Assembly: GCA_027972325.1 (NCBI GenBank)
Contig: JAPMOS010000013.1
Coordinates: 516,501 to 580,500, forward strand
Origin: Paratrimastix pyriformis
Taxonomy: Eukaryota > Preaxostyla > Paratrimastigidae
Direction of reading: 5' to 3'
DNA: 64,000 nucleotides
In this document: positions 38,179-52,222 of the stretch, one piece after another
How the letters are laid out: the number at the start of each line of letters is the position of its first letter
How positions within the stretch are numbered: position 1 is the first letter of the stretch
The notes under the pieces: model-generated
Database searches by the model: none
Told to the model about the DNA's origin: nothing
What the model saw: the letters and a program-made list of their open reading frames with translations, nothing else
Made by a program: the position numbers and the translations under genes

Positions 38179-39643
38179 TTACGGGGGGGTTGGCGCGACT
38201 GGGGCAGCGGCCGGGGCCGGGGCCGGAGGGGTCGCAAAACGCGCCTGCTGCTGGGGGGCCATCTGCTCGACCACCAGCCGCCAGAGGGCCACCGCCCGGG
38301 TGGCTGCCGGGGCAAGGAGCGCGGCCCCCGCGGGCGAGCCGGGGTTGAGGACGGCCGGCAGGGCGAGGGGCGCCCCGGGGGCCTTCTCGAGGCCGATCAG
38401 GGCGCCCGTGGGGCCCTCGATGAGCAGGGTCAGCAGCCCCCCCGTGGCCGCACCCGGGCCGGCGCCGCCCCCCGTGCCGCTGACCATCTCCTCCTCGTCC
38501 GCGGTGGGCTCCATCAGGAAGTGGCTGCCCGAGGGCGCAGATCGCGGTGATGAGGAAGCAGTGGTGGGAGGTGGGTGGGAGGTGGGTGGGAGGTGGGTGG
38601 GAGGTGGGTGGGAGGTGCGTGCGTAACGGCGGGTGGGAGGTGGGTGGGAGGTGGGTGGGAGGTGCGTGCGTAACGGCGGGTGCCGAGCCGGACGGACCTT
38701 TGAATGTGGGCGACAGAAAGGGCGAGGGGGTAGTGGCGGAGGAGGTTCCCCCGGGGCCGGAGCTCCTTCGAGTAGGTCAAGGTCCACTCAGAGCCGCGCG
38801 TCAGGGCGTAAATTCCGGCGGCCCTGGTGGCTGTCACCTCGGGCAGGGAGACTAAGGGCGGAGCAAGAGAAGAGGCGAGGGCGAGGGGGCGGTGAGCCGC
38901 TGGCGGGCGCGCCAAGGGGCGGGATCCGAACGGACGGGTGGAAAGGGCCGCGAGGCATGCGAGGACGAGGGCCTCGTGGAGCGAGCCGTCGTGGGCGATG
39001 GCCATACAGGAAAGCGTCAGGTGCCAGGCCGCCCGCCCCTCGCACACCACAAGCTCCTCGCACCGGAGGGCCCTGCGGGGAGGAGGAGGAGCTGGAAAAC
39101 GGCTGCTTCCGCAGACACCGACCGAGAAAATTGCCTGACCAAGAAGGCACCCACGGCCTTAGCCTCTGACCCCATTTCGCCCTGGAACTGGGCGCAGGCA
39201 ATGGGATGCAGCTGAACCTCAGCATCTATAACGTCCGTGTCAAGAGAGAAAGCGTCATCAAACGATCGGACCAAGAGCTCCTTTTGTGGCTGGTTCATCG
39301 AGTGGCGCGCGGACGACTGAGCCCATCACGCAGCAAATGGCGGAAGTGCCACCGATGGAGACGATGCTCGACCCATAGACGCCCGGCGAAGGGAAAGTCC
39401 CTGTCCAAGCACAACATTAATGGGGGAATCGGTCTACTGTCTATCACCACACAAACCTGTGGAGAGGGCCACAGAGGTGAACTGGCTCGGCAATCTGCCA
39501 TTTGGCCGTTTCCCGGTTTTTTGAATTTGCTCCAAAAAGTGACGGGAAAAGGAGAGTTGCTTTTGTTGCTCGGGTGAGAGCGCATCCCATCCGGAAACGG
39601 CCCCTGGCGCAGGAGGGGGCGGAACAGCGGAAGCACTAGCCAT
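38179..39643 (-). CDS. EXOSC8: Exosome core subunit RRP43 (EXOSC8), RNase PH-like
   Basis: Structural RNase PH-fold subunit of the exosome ring for 3'-5' RNA processing. The N-terminus reads QLSFSRHFLEQIQKTGKRPN followed by GRLPSQFTSVAL, the RPDGR-type motif. Later exons give NQPQKELLVRSFDDAFSLDT, an acidic helix region, CMAIAHDGSLHEALVLACLA, VSLPEVTATRAAGIY, then EPTADEEEMVSGTGGGAGPG, GGLLTLLIEGPTGALIGLEK, and a C-terminal helix TRAVALWRLVVEQMAPQQ. The DPTxEEE-like segment and the LPEV segment favour RRP43 over RRP42 or RRP45. The first intron donor is GTTTGTG after VALSTG. One intron carries a (GGGAGGTGGGT)n array. ATG 39643 (MASASAVPPP) is preferred over 39664. Confidence 0.78.
38562..38680 (+). 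repeat. (GGGAGGTGGGT)n array, RRP43 intron
   Basis: About nine units of 11 bp with a larger duplication: the segment ending GCGTGCGTAACGGCGGGT occurs twice. Confidence 0.9.
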
Positions 39644-40113
39644 TGAGACCTGGGCACAATCCACCTATCCGGACAGTGCTTCGCCGAAGTTCGGCCTTTC
39701 GGTTTCGGCAAAAAAAAGGGGAAAAAAACGACCGCTCAGCTCGAGTCCCAGGCTGCTCCTCGTGCCCAAACTCAACGACATAAAAGTGACTTTTTTTCCA
39801 CTTCTTCCTGCTTATTTGTTTTTTTTTTTTACAACTTTCATGCGACTCAAAAGAACCACTCGGTGTATTAAGTTCAGCGACATCACGTCCCGATTGATGT
39901 GAGTCCGCCAAACGGCCAAGGGTCGGAAATGCATCGAAAACAAAAAAATGGAAACTAACCCGCCGCGCCGGCCCGCCTTGGCAGCGGGTCGCTGGGGGCT
40001 CCTCTGAGAAAAGGAGCGCGGCAACGCAAATGCCGGAAAGGAGAGAATGGACGGAAACGTTAAGAACTCGTGGGACTTGGTGTTGCTCGGTGATGTCTCT
40101 GCTCGGAGGCCAT
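39644..40113. other. RRP43 upstream and DBP2 downstream region
   Basis: Clearly AT-richer than its surroundings, with A- and T-runs (39708-39727, 39789-39830). It should contain the RRP43 promoter and the DBP2 3' UTR. I see no gene, tRNA or snRNA in it. Confidence 0.5.
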
Positions 40114-43255
<3,142 letters not shown>

Positions 43256-43417
43256 CAACGGTTGAGTCGAGTTCTGTTTCTCTCAGAAGACCGGTAGAAC
43301 CCAGTACACATCCACTATCACGCGAAATGGTTTTCCCCTTCTTTTCATCCCTCCTTTCCAACAAGGTTTGAATAGGAAGCATCCTCTGCGAATTCTCGTG
43401 CCCCCAAACACACGCTC
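43256..43417. promoter_or_regulatory. 162-bp divergent promoter, DBP2 / ERH
   Basis: AT-richer DNA between outward start codons. If ERH has a further tiny 5' exon (see the ERH entry) the true gap is shorter. Confidence 0.5.
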
Positions 43418-43940
43418 ATGTTCATTCAATTCAACGAACTTCGTCGCACGAGAACCTACATGCATTTTGAGAGTGTCAGCGACGCTCTCGATGGTCCGAA
43501 ACCATGAAACGGGGCAGACTTGGGATTTCTTTCGTTGTTCGTAGGCCTTTGCCAACTGTACGAAGAGAAGCTGCAACAAGGTTCCCCTGAGATGGTGGCT
43601 CAACAGACTGCCCAGCCTCGCACTCTGGATGCCCTCTTTCGCTATGTCGATGGCTTCCAGGACATGGGGGTCCTTGTGTACACGCCCGCCATTGGTCTGC
43701 TGGCCCTGCTTCCTCTTTCATTCTTTTTGCGAATTTCCCTCCGTACCCAGACGGCTACCGCCCCTACAACCGCGAGTGGGTGAAGGAGAAGCTTTATGTC
43801 GGTCTCGATCCCGTGTGCCACCCACGCCTCTGCCTGCTCCCCCTCCACACCCACTGCACGCCCACCCACCCGGGCTCACCGCTTGTGGGGTTGTCCTCGG
43901 GTAGGAGCACCTCCGTCGGGCCGGCCGGGTGTACGCGTAA
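43418..43940 (+). CDS. ERH: Enhancer of rudimentary homologue (ERH)
   Basis: Small nuclear protein that assists mRNA splicing and RNA elimination. Four exons join in phase: a first exon (LMFIQFNELRRTRTYMHFES, SVSDALD); then GLCQLYEEKLQQGSP and LFRYVDGFQDMGVLVYTPAI; then DGYRPYNREWVKEKLY; then a 36-bp last exon EHLRRAGRVYA with TAA. This aligns along the whole known family, including YESV, YEExL, DFIDxL, YxPYNKxWIKEKIY and LRRxA. Introns: GTCCGA...TTCGTAG, GTCTGC...TACCCAG and GTCGGT...CGGGTAG. In-frame codons upstream of ATG 43418 read APKHT, similar to the family start MSHT, so a small upstream exon with the true start is possible. Confidence 0.88.
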
Positions 43941-44093
43941 GGCCCACTTGGTCATACCTCTCCCCAAAGTCATCGGCGAGAGCGGAAGGCAAGCAAGCGG
44001 TTGGCATTATTTTTTGAGTTGTGTGCTTGGCCCGAATACACGAAGGCAGGGATGGTCCACCCAAACATCGAGGCTCCGACTGCGGGCGGTGGG

Positions 44094-47000
44094 TCAGCAG
44101 GCGGGCGCCTTCTCAGCATCCCAGATCCTGCGCAGCACCAGGGGGGCGATCCGGTGGGCCATCTGCTCCAAGCAGCACAACCCCGGGTTCAGCTGGCACG
44201 GGGCATGCGAACAGCCCGAGCCCACCACCGCCACGTCTTCCGCCGCCGCCGCCGCCGCCGCCTTGGCCAGTTCTTCGCTGCTGGGCGCCTCGCCCGTGAG
44301 GCGGCTCCCCAGCACGGCCAGGTCGCCCGCCGTTTCGGCAGTCGCGATCTCCGGGGCTGCTGCCCGCTGGTCGGCCGCCCCGGCAGCCTCGGCGGGCGGG
44401 CCCTTGACGAGCTCGCAGGCGGCCGCGTAGCAGAAGAGCAGTCCCTGGGTTGCCAGCGAGAGGAACGACGGCCCGTGGGTGGCCGCAATGGCCGGATGGC
44501 CGCCCAGGGCCGTTGTGAGGCGCCCCAGCCGGCCCATGACCCGGTCGCGGAGGGCCTCCATGGGACCCGTCAGCCGCACCCGCCGGGGCAGGGCAAGCGT
44601 GGCCCCCACGCTCCGGAAGGGGATCTCGTCCACCTCGATGGCGTCGGCCCCGCCGGCCATCATGGACTCGGTCGAGTAGGCGTCCCCCAGCTGGGTGTAC
44701 ATCAGGGGCGTCACCGTCACGGCCGCCCCCCGGCATGCGTATCGCAGACAGGCCCGCAGGGTCCGCCCCATGGTGGCGGGGGTCTCCCAGGGGCTGAAGA
44801 AGAGCATGTCCATCCCGGGCCGCAGCCCCGCGGCCAGGGCCGCCTCCAGGGCGGCCCGGTTCTGGGCGGCGGTGGCGCCCTTCCGCATGGCCCGGAGGAC
44901 GTCGTCGTCGAAGGACTCCACCCCGAAGGTGATCGCCCGGAAGCCCGCACCCGCCAGCCGCCTCAGCAGGGCAGGGGCGGCCTCGTCTACAGCCGCCGAG
45001 CCACCGGCGAGCAGCGCCATCGCCGTCATGCGGGGGAAGGGCGGGAGAGGAGACCTCGTGAGGCGCACTCGGTGGACGTGGACAGGCAGGCAGGGGCAGG
45101 CAGGCCAAGGCCCGCTGAGCAGACCCGTCCGCGCCTTGGCGATCTTGGGGAGCCGCCCCACCCTGGGCGGGGCCTCCTCGATGGCCGTACAGAGGGCCTC
45201 CACGTAGGCCGGGTCGAAGAGCAGGTCGTTGTCCGAGAAGTGCACGCTGTCGTACGGGCAGCCCTCCCCGTCGGCGGCCCCCTGGGGCGGGGTGGCCTGG
45301 GAGCAGGCCGCCTCGATGGCCCGGACCACCTCCGCCGGGGGGGTGGGCCTGGTCTTGTACCGGGGCGCCGAGCAGAAGATGCAGTGCGCTGGAGGGGGGG
45401 AAGGAGCATGATCAAAGATGCCCCGTCTCCCGCGGGATGGCAGACCCTTGCACCGATCGCTGGTGTTGATGTAGAGTCGGGCCCGGCCCACCGTCTCGTA
45501 GGGGATGGCCCGGGGCCCGTACTGGGCGGCAGCCTGCTGGCCGAAGCGAGCCCCGTGGGTCAGGTCGACCCGGCCTGGGTGCAGGTGGTGCCCCACCAGG
45601 GCCGCCATGCTCACCGGCTCCACGGGGGGCTCCCCCTCGGCCGGCCCCACCACCCGCGGGGCCTGGGCGGGCAGGTGACCCCGGCAGATCAGGTTGGGGA
45701 TCCCCGCCAGGGCCGCCAGCAGGCGCTCTTTGGCGGGGGCCGCCTGGCGGGGCTCCTCCCGGGTGGCCGTCAGGCAGGTCATCCCCGCCCGGCGGGCCCT
45801 CATCAGGGGGCCCTCCGCTCCCTCGGGGCCCTGGTGGCGGATGTCCCGGTAGCAGGCGAGCAGCCGGGCGAAGGGGCCCTCGCCCGGGCCAGCCACCAGC
45901 AGGTCGAAGGGGGTGGCCCCGAACCAGGCGGCCAGGGGGTACCGTTCGACGTTCATCCCGCCCCCGACCAGCACCGATCGGGCCGACAGGCGCCCCACCA
46001 GGTCGATGAGGGCCGCGTCGCGGGGCAGGGTGTGGGGCAGCAGGCTGAACCCGACCAGGTCGAAGTGCTCCGCCCGGAGGAGCCCCGCCAGCCGCAAGGC
46101 CGGGGCGGCCAGGGCGTTGGGGTTGAAGACGCGGCAGTCGGCCCCCGGGCAGGCCGTGTTCAGGTGGGCGGCCAGCTGCTCGAGTCCCCAGTGGGGCGAG
46201 CAGTGCGGCGGCCGGCCGGCGGGACCGCTGGGGGCCGGACTGCCCCAGGGGGCCACCAGCAGCACCCGGGTGATGTCCTCCGTGGCCCCGAGGCCCGCCG
46301 CCCGCAGGGCCCGACAGAGGGCGCCCTCTCCCTCGCCCCAGGCCTCGGCCTCGGGCGACGGGTGGCCCGCGGACCCCTCGCGGAGGGCAGCACGGAGGGC
46401 CCCCGCCAGCCGCGCCTGGAGGCTGAGGCCGCCTCCGCTGCTGCTGCCCTGGGTGCCGGCCAGGCTGAGATCGATGAGCAGGTCGCGCGGCTGCACCGTC
46501 CGGCCGAGGGTCCGCGCGAGGGGCTCCGGGACCCCTTCGACCTCGTAGTTCCCCTGGTCGACCCCCGCACGCCGCCAAAGTCAATGATGGGCGGCAGTTG
46601 CGGGCAAAATGGAATTGCGGCACAGGCCAGGGCCAGGGCCAGGGCCAGGGCAGGCCAGAGCGGGGCGGGGCGGGCGGGGCGGGGGGTGGCGGCCGACCTG
46701 CCTGAAGAGCCATCGGGCCCCGGTGAAGGTGAAGACCACGTGGGCCGGGCAGCCGGCCAGGGCGCGTGCCGCACGGTCGCAGTCGTCGGGCTGGTCGGGA
46801 GCCCCGCCGGCCGGCGACAGGGCGGGGGCGGGGGCGTCGTGGAAGCATCCGATCAGGTCGAAGGCAAGGGCGCGCAGGCTGGCCACCGAGAGGATGGTCG
46901 GGCCATCGGGGGCCGCGGCCGGGGCGGGCCGGACGGAGGCCTCGTCGCCGTCGCGAAGGGCGGCCAGGTCGACCCGGTCGAGGCCCAGCAGGTCCAGGGC

Positions 47001-48348
47001 CCCCATGAAGAGGCACACCGCGTTCACCCCGATCGACCGGTCCACCGTGCCCTGCGCCCAGCACGGCCCCGTACCCGCCCAGCAGGTCCCCGTCCACGGC
47101 ATCCCCCGGATACGACACAAGTGGACCGGTGACTTTCCCGCCACATCGCCCCGCCTGCTGCCGAGGGTCCCCAGGAGGCGCCAGGCAGCCCCGGCCCCGG
47201 CCCCCCCAGCCCCAGCCCCAGCCCCCAGGGGCAGACAGCGGCGGGCCAGCGCGGGTCGGCCTGCAGCTCGGCCAGGCGGTCGGTGTAGCGGCGGGTGAGG
47301 CGCTGCACGTCGACCGCGGGTCCGTACGGGGAGGCCACGTCGCCCCGGGGCCCCTCGGTGGCGAAGAGGTAGTGCCCCGGCAGCAGCCCACCCGCCGTGG
47401 CCCCGGCCCCGGCCCCGTCCCGGTTGGGGCCGCAGAGAACCCGCACCGAGCCCCCTGACGCACGGCATGGTCACGCCATGGACGGGAGGCCGGTCAGCCA
47501 GAGAGGTCGGGTGGGCGTGGGCGACGAGGGCGGGGGATAGCGGACGGACCGGCCGTGGCGGGGTCCGGGGCGGCCGGGAGCGGCAGCCCCACGAGGGCGG
47601 CGCGGATGTGCGGGTCGCGGGGCAGCAGGGTGGTCGGGTAGAGATATGTGACGTCCCCCCGGCGGACCGACTCGCACACGATGGGCCACCCTGCCCCCAC
47701 CAGCGACCAGCGACCAGCGACCAGCGACCAGCGACCAGCGACCAGCGACCAGCGACCAGCGACCAGCGACCAGCGACCAGCGACCAGCGACCAGCGACCA
47801 GCGACCAGCGACCAGCGACCAGCGACCAGCGACCAGCGACCAGCGACCAGCGACCGGAGAAGACAAAAGCATCAGATGGTGTCACCGCGCGGCCCGGGGC
47901 AGGGCAGGGGCGGCGGGCGAACCGTTCTTCTCGGCCTCGGCGCCGACGGGGGTGCCGGCGTAGGTCTCGACGTAGGGGAAAGCGTTGACGGAGAGGTGCG
48001 GGGCTGCCGACCCCAGGGCGAGGACGTCCCGGAGCAGAGCCACGGTCCGGGCGACGGTCACCAGGAAGGTCGATCGCAGGGCGGATGGGTGGAAGAGGAT
48101 CAGGTTGATGTTGGTCACGGGCACCCCCGCCCGCAGGCTGGCCAGCACGCTCTGGTAGGCCCGCTCGGCGGTGAAGTCCTTGCGCAGGTCGGGGGCGGCC
48201 AGGGCACAGTCCGAGAAGGACTCCACCCCGAACCCGATGCAGTGCAGCCCCGCCGCCACACCCTCCCGAAGCGACTGCGCCCCTCGCGGCCATCCCCGGC
48301 GGTCACCCGCAACAGAAGAACGATGAGCAAGGGCGAGGTGACTGTGTT

Positions 48349-48392
<44 letters not shown>

Positions 48393-49875
48393 TGTGTCGA
48401 GTAAAGAAGGAAAGGAGTAACGGGAAAACAAAAAACAGAGAGGTCGAAGAGTGTGTGTTTGTGTGTGTGTGTGGGGGGGGGGGGGGGGGGGGGAGGAGGG
48501 GGGAGGGGACGGGAGGGGGAGGCGGACGGTCTCGGTGACGTTGGTGACGCGGGTCTGGCCGAAGACGCGGATGTCGGGCCGGATGTCGCCGCGCCGCTTG
48601 GCCTCGGCCAGGGCCCGCCAGATCTCCAGGCCCCGGGCGGGGGTCAGCAGAAAGTCGTCGTCTGCGCCCAGCAGCGCCAGGGGAAGCAGCCGGTGGGGGA
48701 GCCGGGTGAGCCTCCTCTCATTCGTGTCCCCGGGGCGAGGGGCGGAGGGGAGCAGGGAGGACCGTTGAAGTAGACGCCCTCCATGGCCGGGTGGGCCTGC
48801 TGGGCCTGGGCCACCAGCTCGGCAAGCTCAGGGCCGCTCAGGGAGAACGGCGTCCCGTACGTCGACCTGGCCCGCGGCCCGGGGAGAGAAGACGGAGGCG
48901 ATCGGTCCCCATCCGGTGGGCGCGGGGCAGGGCGGGGACGGGGGCGGGGCGGACGGACCAGCCGAAGCGCTGGGCGGAGCAGAAGCCGCACCGGTGGGGG
49001 CAGAAGGCCGCCCCGTAGAGGCGCACCACGTGGGTGAAGGGTAGGTGGGGCGGGGTGCACCACTCGGCGTGCCGCCAGTAGGCCGAGTAGGGGATGGGCC
49101 CCCCGGCGTAGCTGGCGATCCGCCGGAAATCATGGCTGGTGATCTTGGCCGGCTGGGGCCCCTCGGACGGCGCCGGCGAGCCGGCAGCTGCGGAGAAGTT
49201 GCAATCTGTGGCGTGGTCGGCATCGGCGAGGAGGGTCTGCTCGATGTCGCCCACCGCATGCGGGGGGGCGCTGGGGCTGGGGCCGGAGGGAGGGGGCAGC
49301 CCGGGGGCAGGGCGGAGCATGAGGCCCGCGATGCCCGAGGCCAGCCCGCCCGGAGGGGCCGTCCCTCGGCGGGGCTGCTCCAGGAGCCGGCGGGTGAGCG
49401 TGGCCAGTGGGAACTCGCCCACCCCGGCGACGCACCCGTCCAGCTGGGGGAAGACCTCGAAGAGGACCGCCCAGTTCATGGAGGCCTCCTGGCCCCCGCA
49501 CAGGAAGAGCGGCCGCTGGTGGGGTGCCGGGTGTGCGGCCAAAAGTTGGTTTGTGAGATCCGAAACCCACTGGAGATCCTCACCAAGAAGCACTCGGACT
49601 GGCGAGAACCCAACGACATCATAGGGGCCACCCGATATCAATTCTTCGAGGAGTTCCGATTGAGTCCCACAAACAGCAGCCAAAGCGGGGTCGGCTATGA
49701 TGATCTCGAGGTTGTTCAGAGCAATTTGGTCCCGAAATTCCTGCTCCAAATATCCCGCCAGCCTATAAATGCCGAAAGGCGGTTGCACAGGCTTACGCTG
49801 GATCCCTTTGGTTACACCAAGTTTCACGGGCTCGGCACGCCACATCGCCGTGGAGCACAAGAGAATTCGAACCAT
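44094..49875 (-). CDS. Tandem two-module cobalamin-binding-type radical SAM protein
   Basis: Radical SAM enzymes reductively cleave SAM at a [4Fe-4S] cluster. Module 1: MVRILLCSTAMWRAEP, PPFGIYRLAGYLEQE and PYDVVGFSPVRVLLGEDLQ (B12-binding-like), then LYGAAFCPHRCGFCSAQRFG (Cx3Cx2C), VYFNDDDFLLTP, CIGFGVESFSDCAL and NINLILFHPS. Bridge: VDRSIGVNAVCLFMGALDLL and CPAHVVFTFTGARWLFRQ, spliced to GNYEVEGVPEPLARTLGRTV. Module 2: HFDLVGFSLLPHTLPRD, SVLVGGGMNVERYPLAAW, LYINTSDRC spliced to KAHCIFCSAPRYK (Cx3Cx2C), VHFSDNDLLFDP, AITFGVESFDDDVL, DMLFFSPWETP, ending RRIWDAEKAPAC. Both clusters are complete. No DxHxxG motif is seen in either B12-like domain. Introns (GTCTGC, GTCCGT, GTCCTC, GTCGGC donors) prove eukaryotic residence. 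No in-frame start lies between the modules, which supports one gene; substrate unknown. Confidence 0.85.
47699..47852 (+). repeat. (CAGCGAC)n heptamer array, radical SAM intron
   Basis: About 22 perfect 7-bp units. The heptamer keeps all three frames open for long stretches, which produces spurious ORFs on both strands. Confidence 0.97.
48344..48493 (+). repeat. (GT)n tracts and 21-bp G homopolymer, radical SAM intron
   Basis: GT tracts at about 48344-48396 and 48452-48472 with interruptions, then a G run 48473-48493. Together they fill the intron after the exon reading TRVTNVTE. Confidence 0.9.
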
Positions 49876-50012
49876 TGTTGGCACCCAAAAATCGGAAGGG
49901 GTGAAGAAAGCCAAAACCGCCGCAAAAAACCCGAACCTCAAAAGTCCTTAGGGAGGGGGAGGGGAGGGGGAAGACACAAAAGTGAAATAAGGCAAGAAGA
50001 GGGCAAGTGCGT

Positions 50013-51482
50013 TCATTCCTCGGAGAGCGAGATGCTACCAGCCGAGGAGGTACACTCGATGGTCTGAGCCCCTCCGCCACCCACGGTACCCGTGAGCTTG
50101 TTATTCGAAGAGGAGCTCGTGCTAATCGTGGGGCCGGAAGCAGAAACGGATCCCGAAGAAGCCGTCAAGGAGAAACTGCCATGCATCGAGTACGACTATG
50201 GGAAGATGAGGAGGAGCATGGAGGGGCCAAAAACCAGACCCGCAGCGTAATGCTGGTGGACCCGGCGGATGTCTTGGTCCTGACGCTGGAAAAGCCGACA
50301 GGGCGCTCGATGTGCAGAGAGCCGCTCGTGACCTCGGCAACAAGAGCACTGCCGTTGGTAAAGGTGAGGTCGGACAGGCTGACACCCCCCATAGATGTAG
50401 TCGCGGTGAGGGGGCAATCGAGGGTCGCGGTCTCCAGACGGAGGCTGCCGGCGCTGGCTTTCAGCCCGACCGAGCCGCCCCCAAGGAACTTGGAGTCCGT
50501 CACTCGGAGTGTGCCAGCCGAAGTGGTCATAACGACAGAAGCGCCTCCGGTTGTCGTGAGGGAGTCGTGCGTCTGGGTCCCGGTAGAAGTGACCACACGA
50601 ACGGAAGACCCCGTGCAGGTCACATGGTCGGTTTGGATACTCATGAAAGAGCCCATAATATTCAGATTTTGAAGAGTCACGCCGCGAATGAGGGGAATCT
50701 GAGACCGAGATAAGGGGCGAAAAATCGGGAAAAAAACAGACGGTGCCAGTCAGGGTCAGAGACGGCGAGGTGCCAGCGGGGATGGACAGGACAAGCTCCA
50801 CCCATGCGCAGCGCATGAATTCAAGATTGGGGAGGTCGACTTGATAAGAGAAACTCCCGTTGTTGTTGATCCCGGACATGGAAATCTTTGACCGGTAGAC
50901 CTCAGTGTTCGCATAGGTTGTCACGGCCAAATGGAACAGATTATCCGAAGAAGGCGCCACAGTGAGCGCGCAAGTCGAACAAACAATGGAAATATCGGAG
51001 AGGTGCGCGTACGTGAGAACTGGCTGAACATCCGCAGTTGCTTGTGCGCACGAAGCGAGGTGTCCTCCGATCAAGCCTCCGAGCAAGCCGCAAACAATAA
51101 GTGCAAAAATGACTCCAACACAGCTAAAGCAGCAGCATGCCCGGCGCGAGCACCAACAGCAGGTTGAACGGCAGCAGCAGCACGGGCAGCAGCACGGTGG
51201 CGGGTTTGAGCGCTTCGGAGAGAGGGGCGCCGAAGGAGACGGATATCCTGGATAGAGAAGTGCGCCGCCCGCTCCCTGCTGATACACCTGGGGCTGGACC
51301 ATTTGAGGTTGCGGCTGTTGCGCTGGTGGCAGCGAGGGGTAGAGAACAGGTTGGGAATACGCGTATGGCGTGGTCATCTTGGGATCTTGGAACTGGGGCT
51401 CGCTATTGTTCGGAACAAAAGATGTTGAAGGCCCAGTCGCGCCGACGCTGATCGTGACGTAGCTGGAGGGTTGGCTGTTCAT
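50013..51482 (-). CDS. Cys-rich single-pass membrane protein with adhesin-like repeats
   Basis: Unidentified by name. The cytosolic N-terminus is Gln/Pro/Tyr-rich (QPVLYPSLPPAQQPQPQ). It is followed by a cluster of about 17 cysteines in 35 residues (CCCPCCCCRSTCCWCSRRAC, CCFSC) and one membrane helix (VGVIFALIVCGLLGGLIGGH). The remaining two thirds are Ser/Thr/Gly-rich beta-strand repeats such as GGASVVMTTSAGTLRVTDSK, GSVGLKASAGSLRLETATL and GSALVAEVTSGSLHIERPVG. These resemble DUF4097-type putative adhesin beta-solenoids. It ends SSAGSISLSEE. Two short introns lie near 50750-50680 and 50250-50205. The cysteines beside the helix are likely palmitoylated. Probably a surface or endomembrane protein with a lumenal or external beta-solenoid. 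Confidence 0.7.
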
Positions 51483-52222
51483 ATCTCAAAAAAGAATGAA
51501 TCACCGGATGAATCACCGGAGTTTTGTTGACGGCACAATTTATTTCAGTCAGAGGAGGATCAATAATCCAAAACAATCGAGAAAAAGTTAAACCCCCTTT
51601 CCTATTCCATCAATCAATCTCCAGCACAGCAGTTCATGGACGACGCCCCCATGGCAGAAGCTTGATGCGGCCCCACTAGGTCATGATATCTCCCGCAAAG
51701 CCAGCCCCAGGTCCGCCTCGACTGCCGCCGAGACCTGGTCCATGCACAGTAGCCGGCAGATGGAGCTCCTCACCGCACGGGCCACTTGTGTGGGCCCGCG
51801 TCGTCCTCGAGCTCCGCGCAACCCAGGAAATCAGGCTTCCAGACCACGGCTCCTGGATGCCGTCCGGAGGCCTCTCCTCCTCGCTTGGCCGCCCAGCGCC
51901 CAAAGACCATCGAGCGGCACCTGTCTGGGACTACTCGAAGCGCCTCTCCGCCACCGCGCGGCACTCGTTAAGGCCCCAAGACGGACGAGAGCAGACCCGG
52001 GATGCGCCCTCTCCGGACGGGACCCGGACGCCGCGGGCACCCGAAGCCTCCTGATCAGGCAGTCAATGAAAAACAGGTACAGCCCGGGGGGTGCGGGGCA
52101 GCTCTGTCGGAGGCCGCGCTCGACTCCAAAGGTGGGTCCCCGCCCCGCACCTCGACCGCCACCTCGGTCATCCCGGACATGGGCGGATCACGGATGCAAA
52201 GAAGGACCCACGCGAAGGCGCT
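51483..52222. other. 740-bp gap: adhesin promoter plus unassigned GC-rich DNA
   Basis: 51483-51620 is AT-rich and should be the upstream region of the adhesin-like gene. 51620-52222 is GC-rich but lacks the simple repeats typical of local introns. A 163-codon plus-strand ORF (51742-52233) and several minus ORFs are open there, but none has recognisable motifs and the plus ORF runs into the RMC1 stop. It could be a long RMC1 3' UTR or a decayed gene. Confidence 0.4.

Noticed and set aside
39644-40113. tRNA or snRNA in the AT-rich gap
   Set aside because: I looked for cloverleaf arms and conserved box sequences and found none that hold.
44001-47132. A 1043-codon plus-strand ORF
   Set aside because: It is antisense to the radical SAM gene, whose minus-strand reading has clear catalytic motifs. 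High GC suppresses stop codons in all frames.
47699-47852. CRISPR-like or centromeric array
   Set aside because: The 7-bp unit is perfectly tandem without spacers and sits inside an intron.
48344-48396. (GT)n tract as a replication origin or Z-DNA regulatory site
   Set aside because: It is one of many simple repeats inside introns and nothing around it suggests a regulatory role.
44094-49875. Radical SAM gene as bacterial contamination of the assembly
   Set aside because: Its coding sequence is split by introns with the same GTCYGY donors and repeats as neighbouring eukaryotic genes, and the Cx3Cx2C of module 2 is only complete after splicing.
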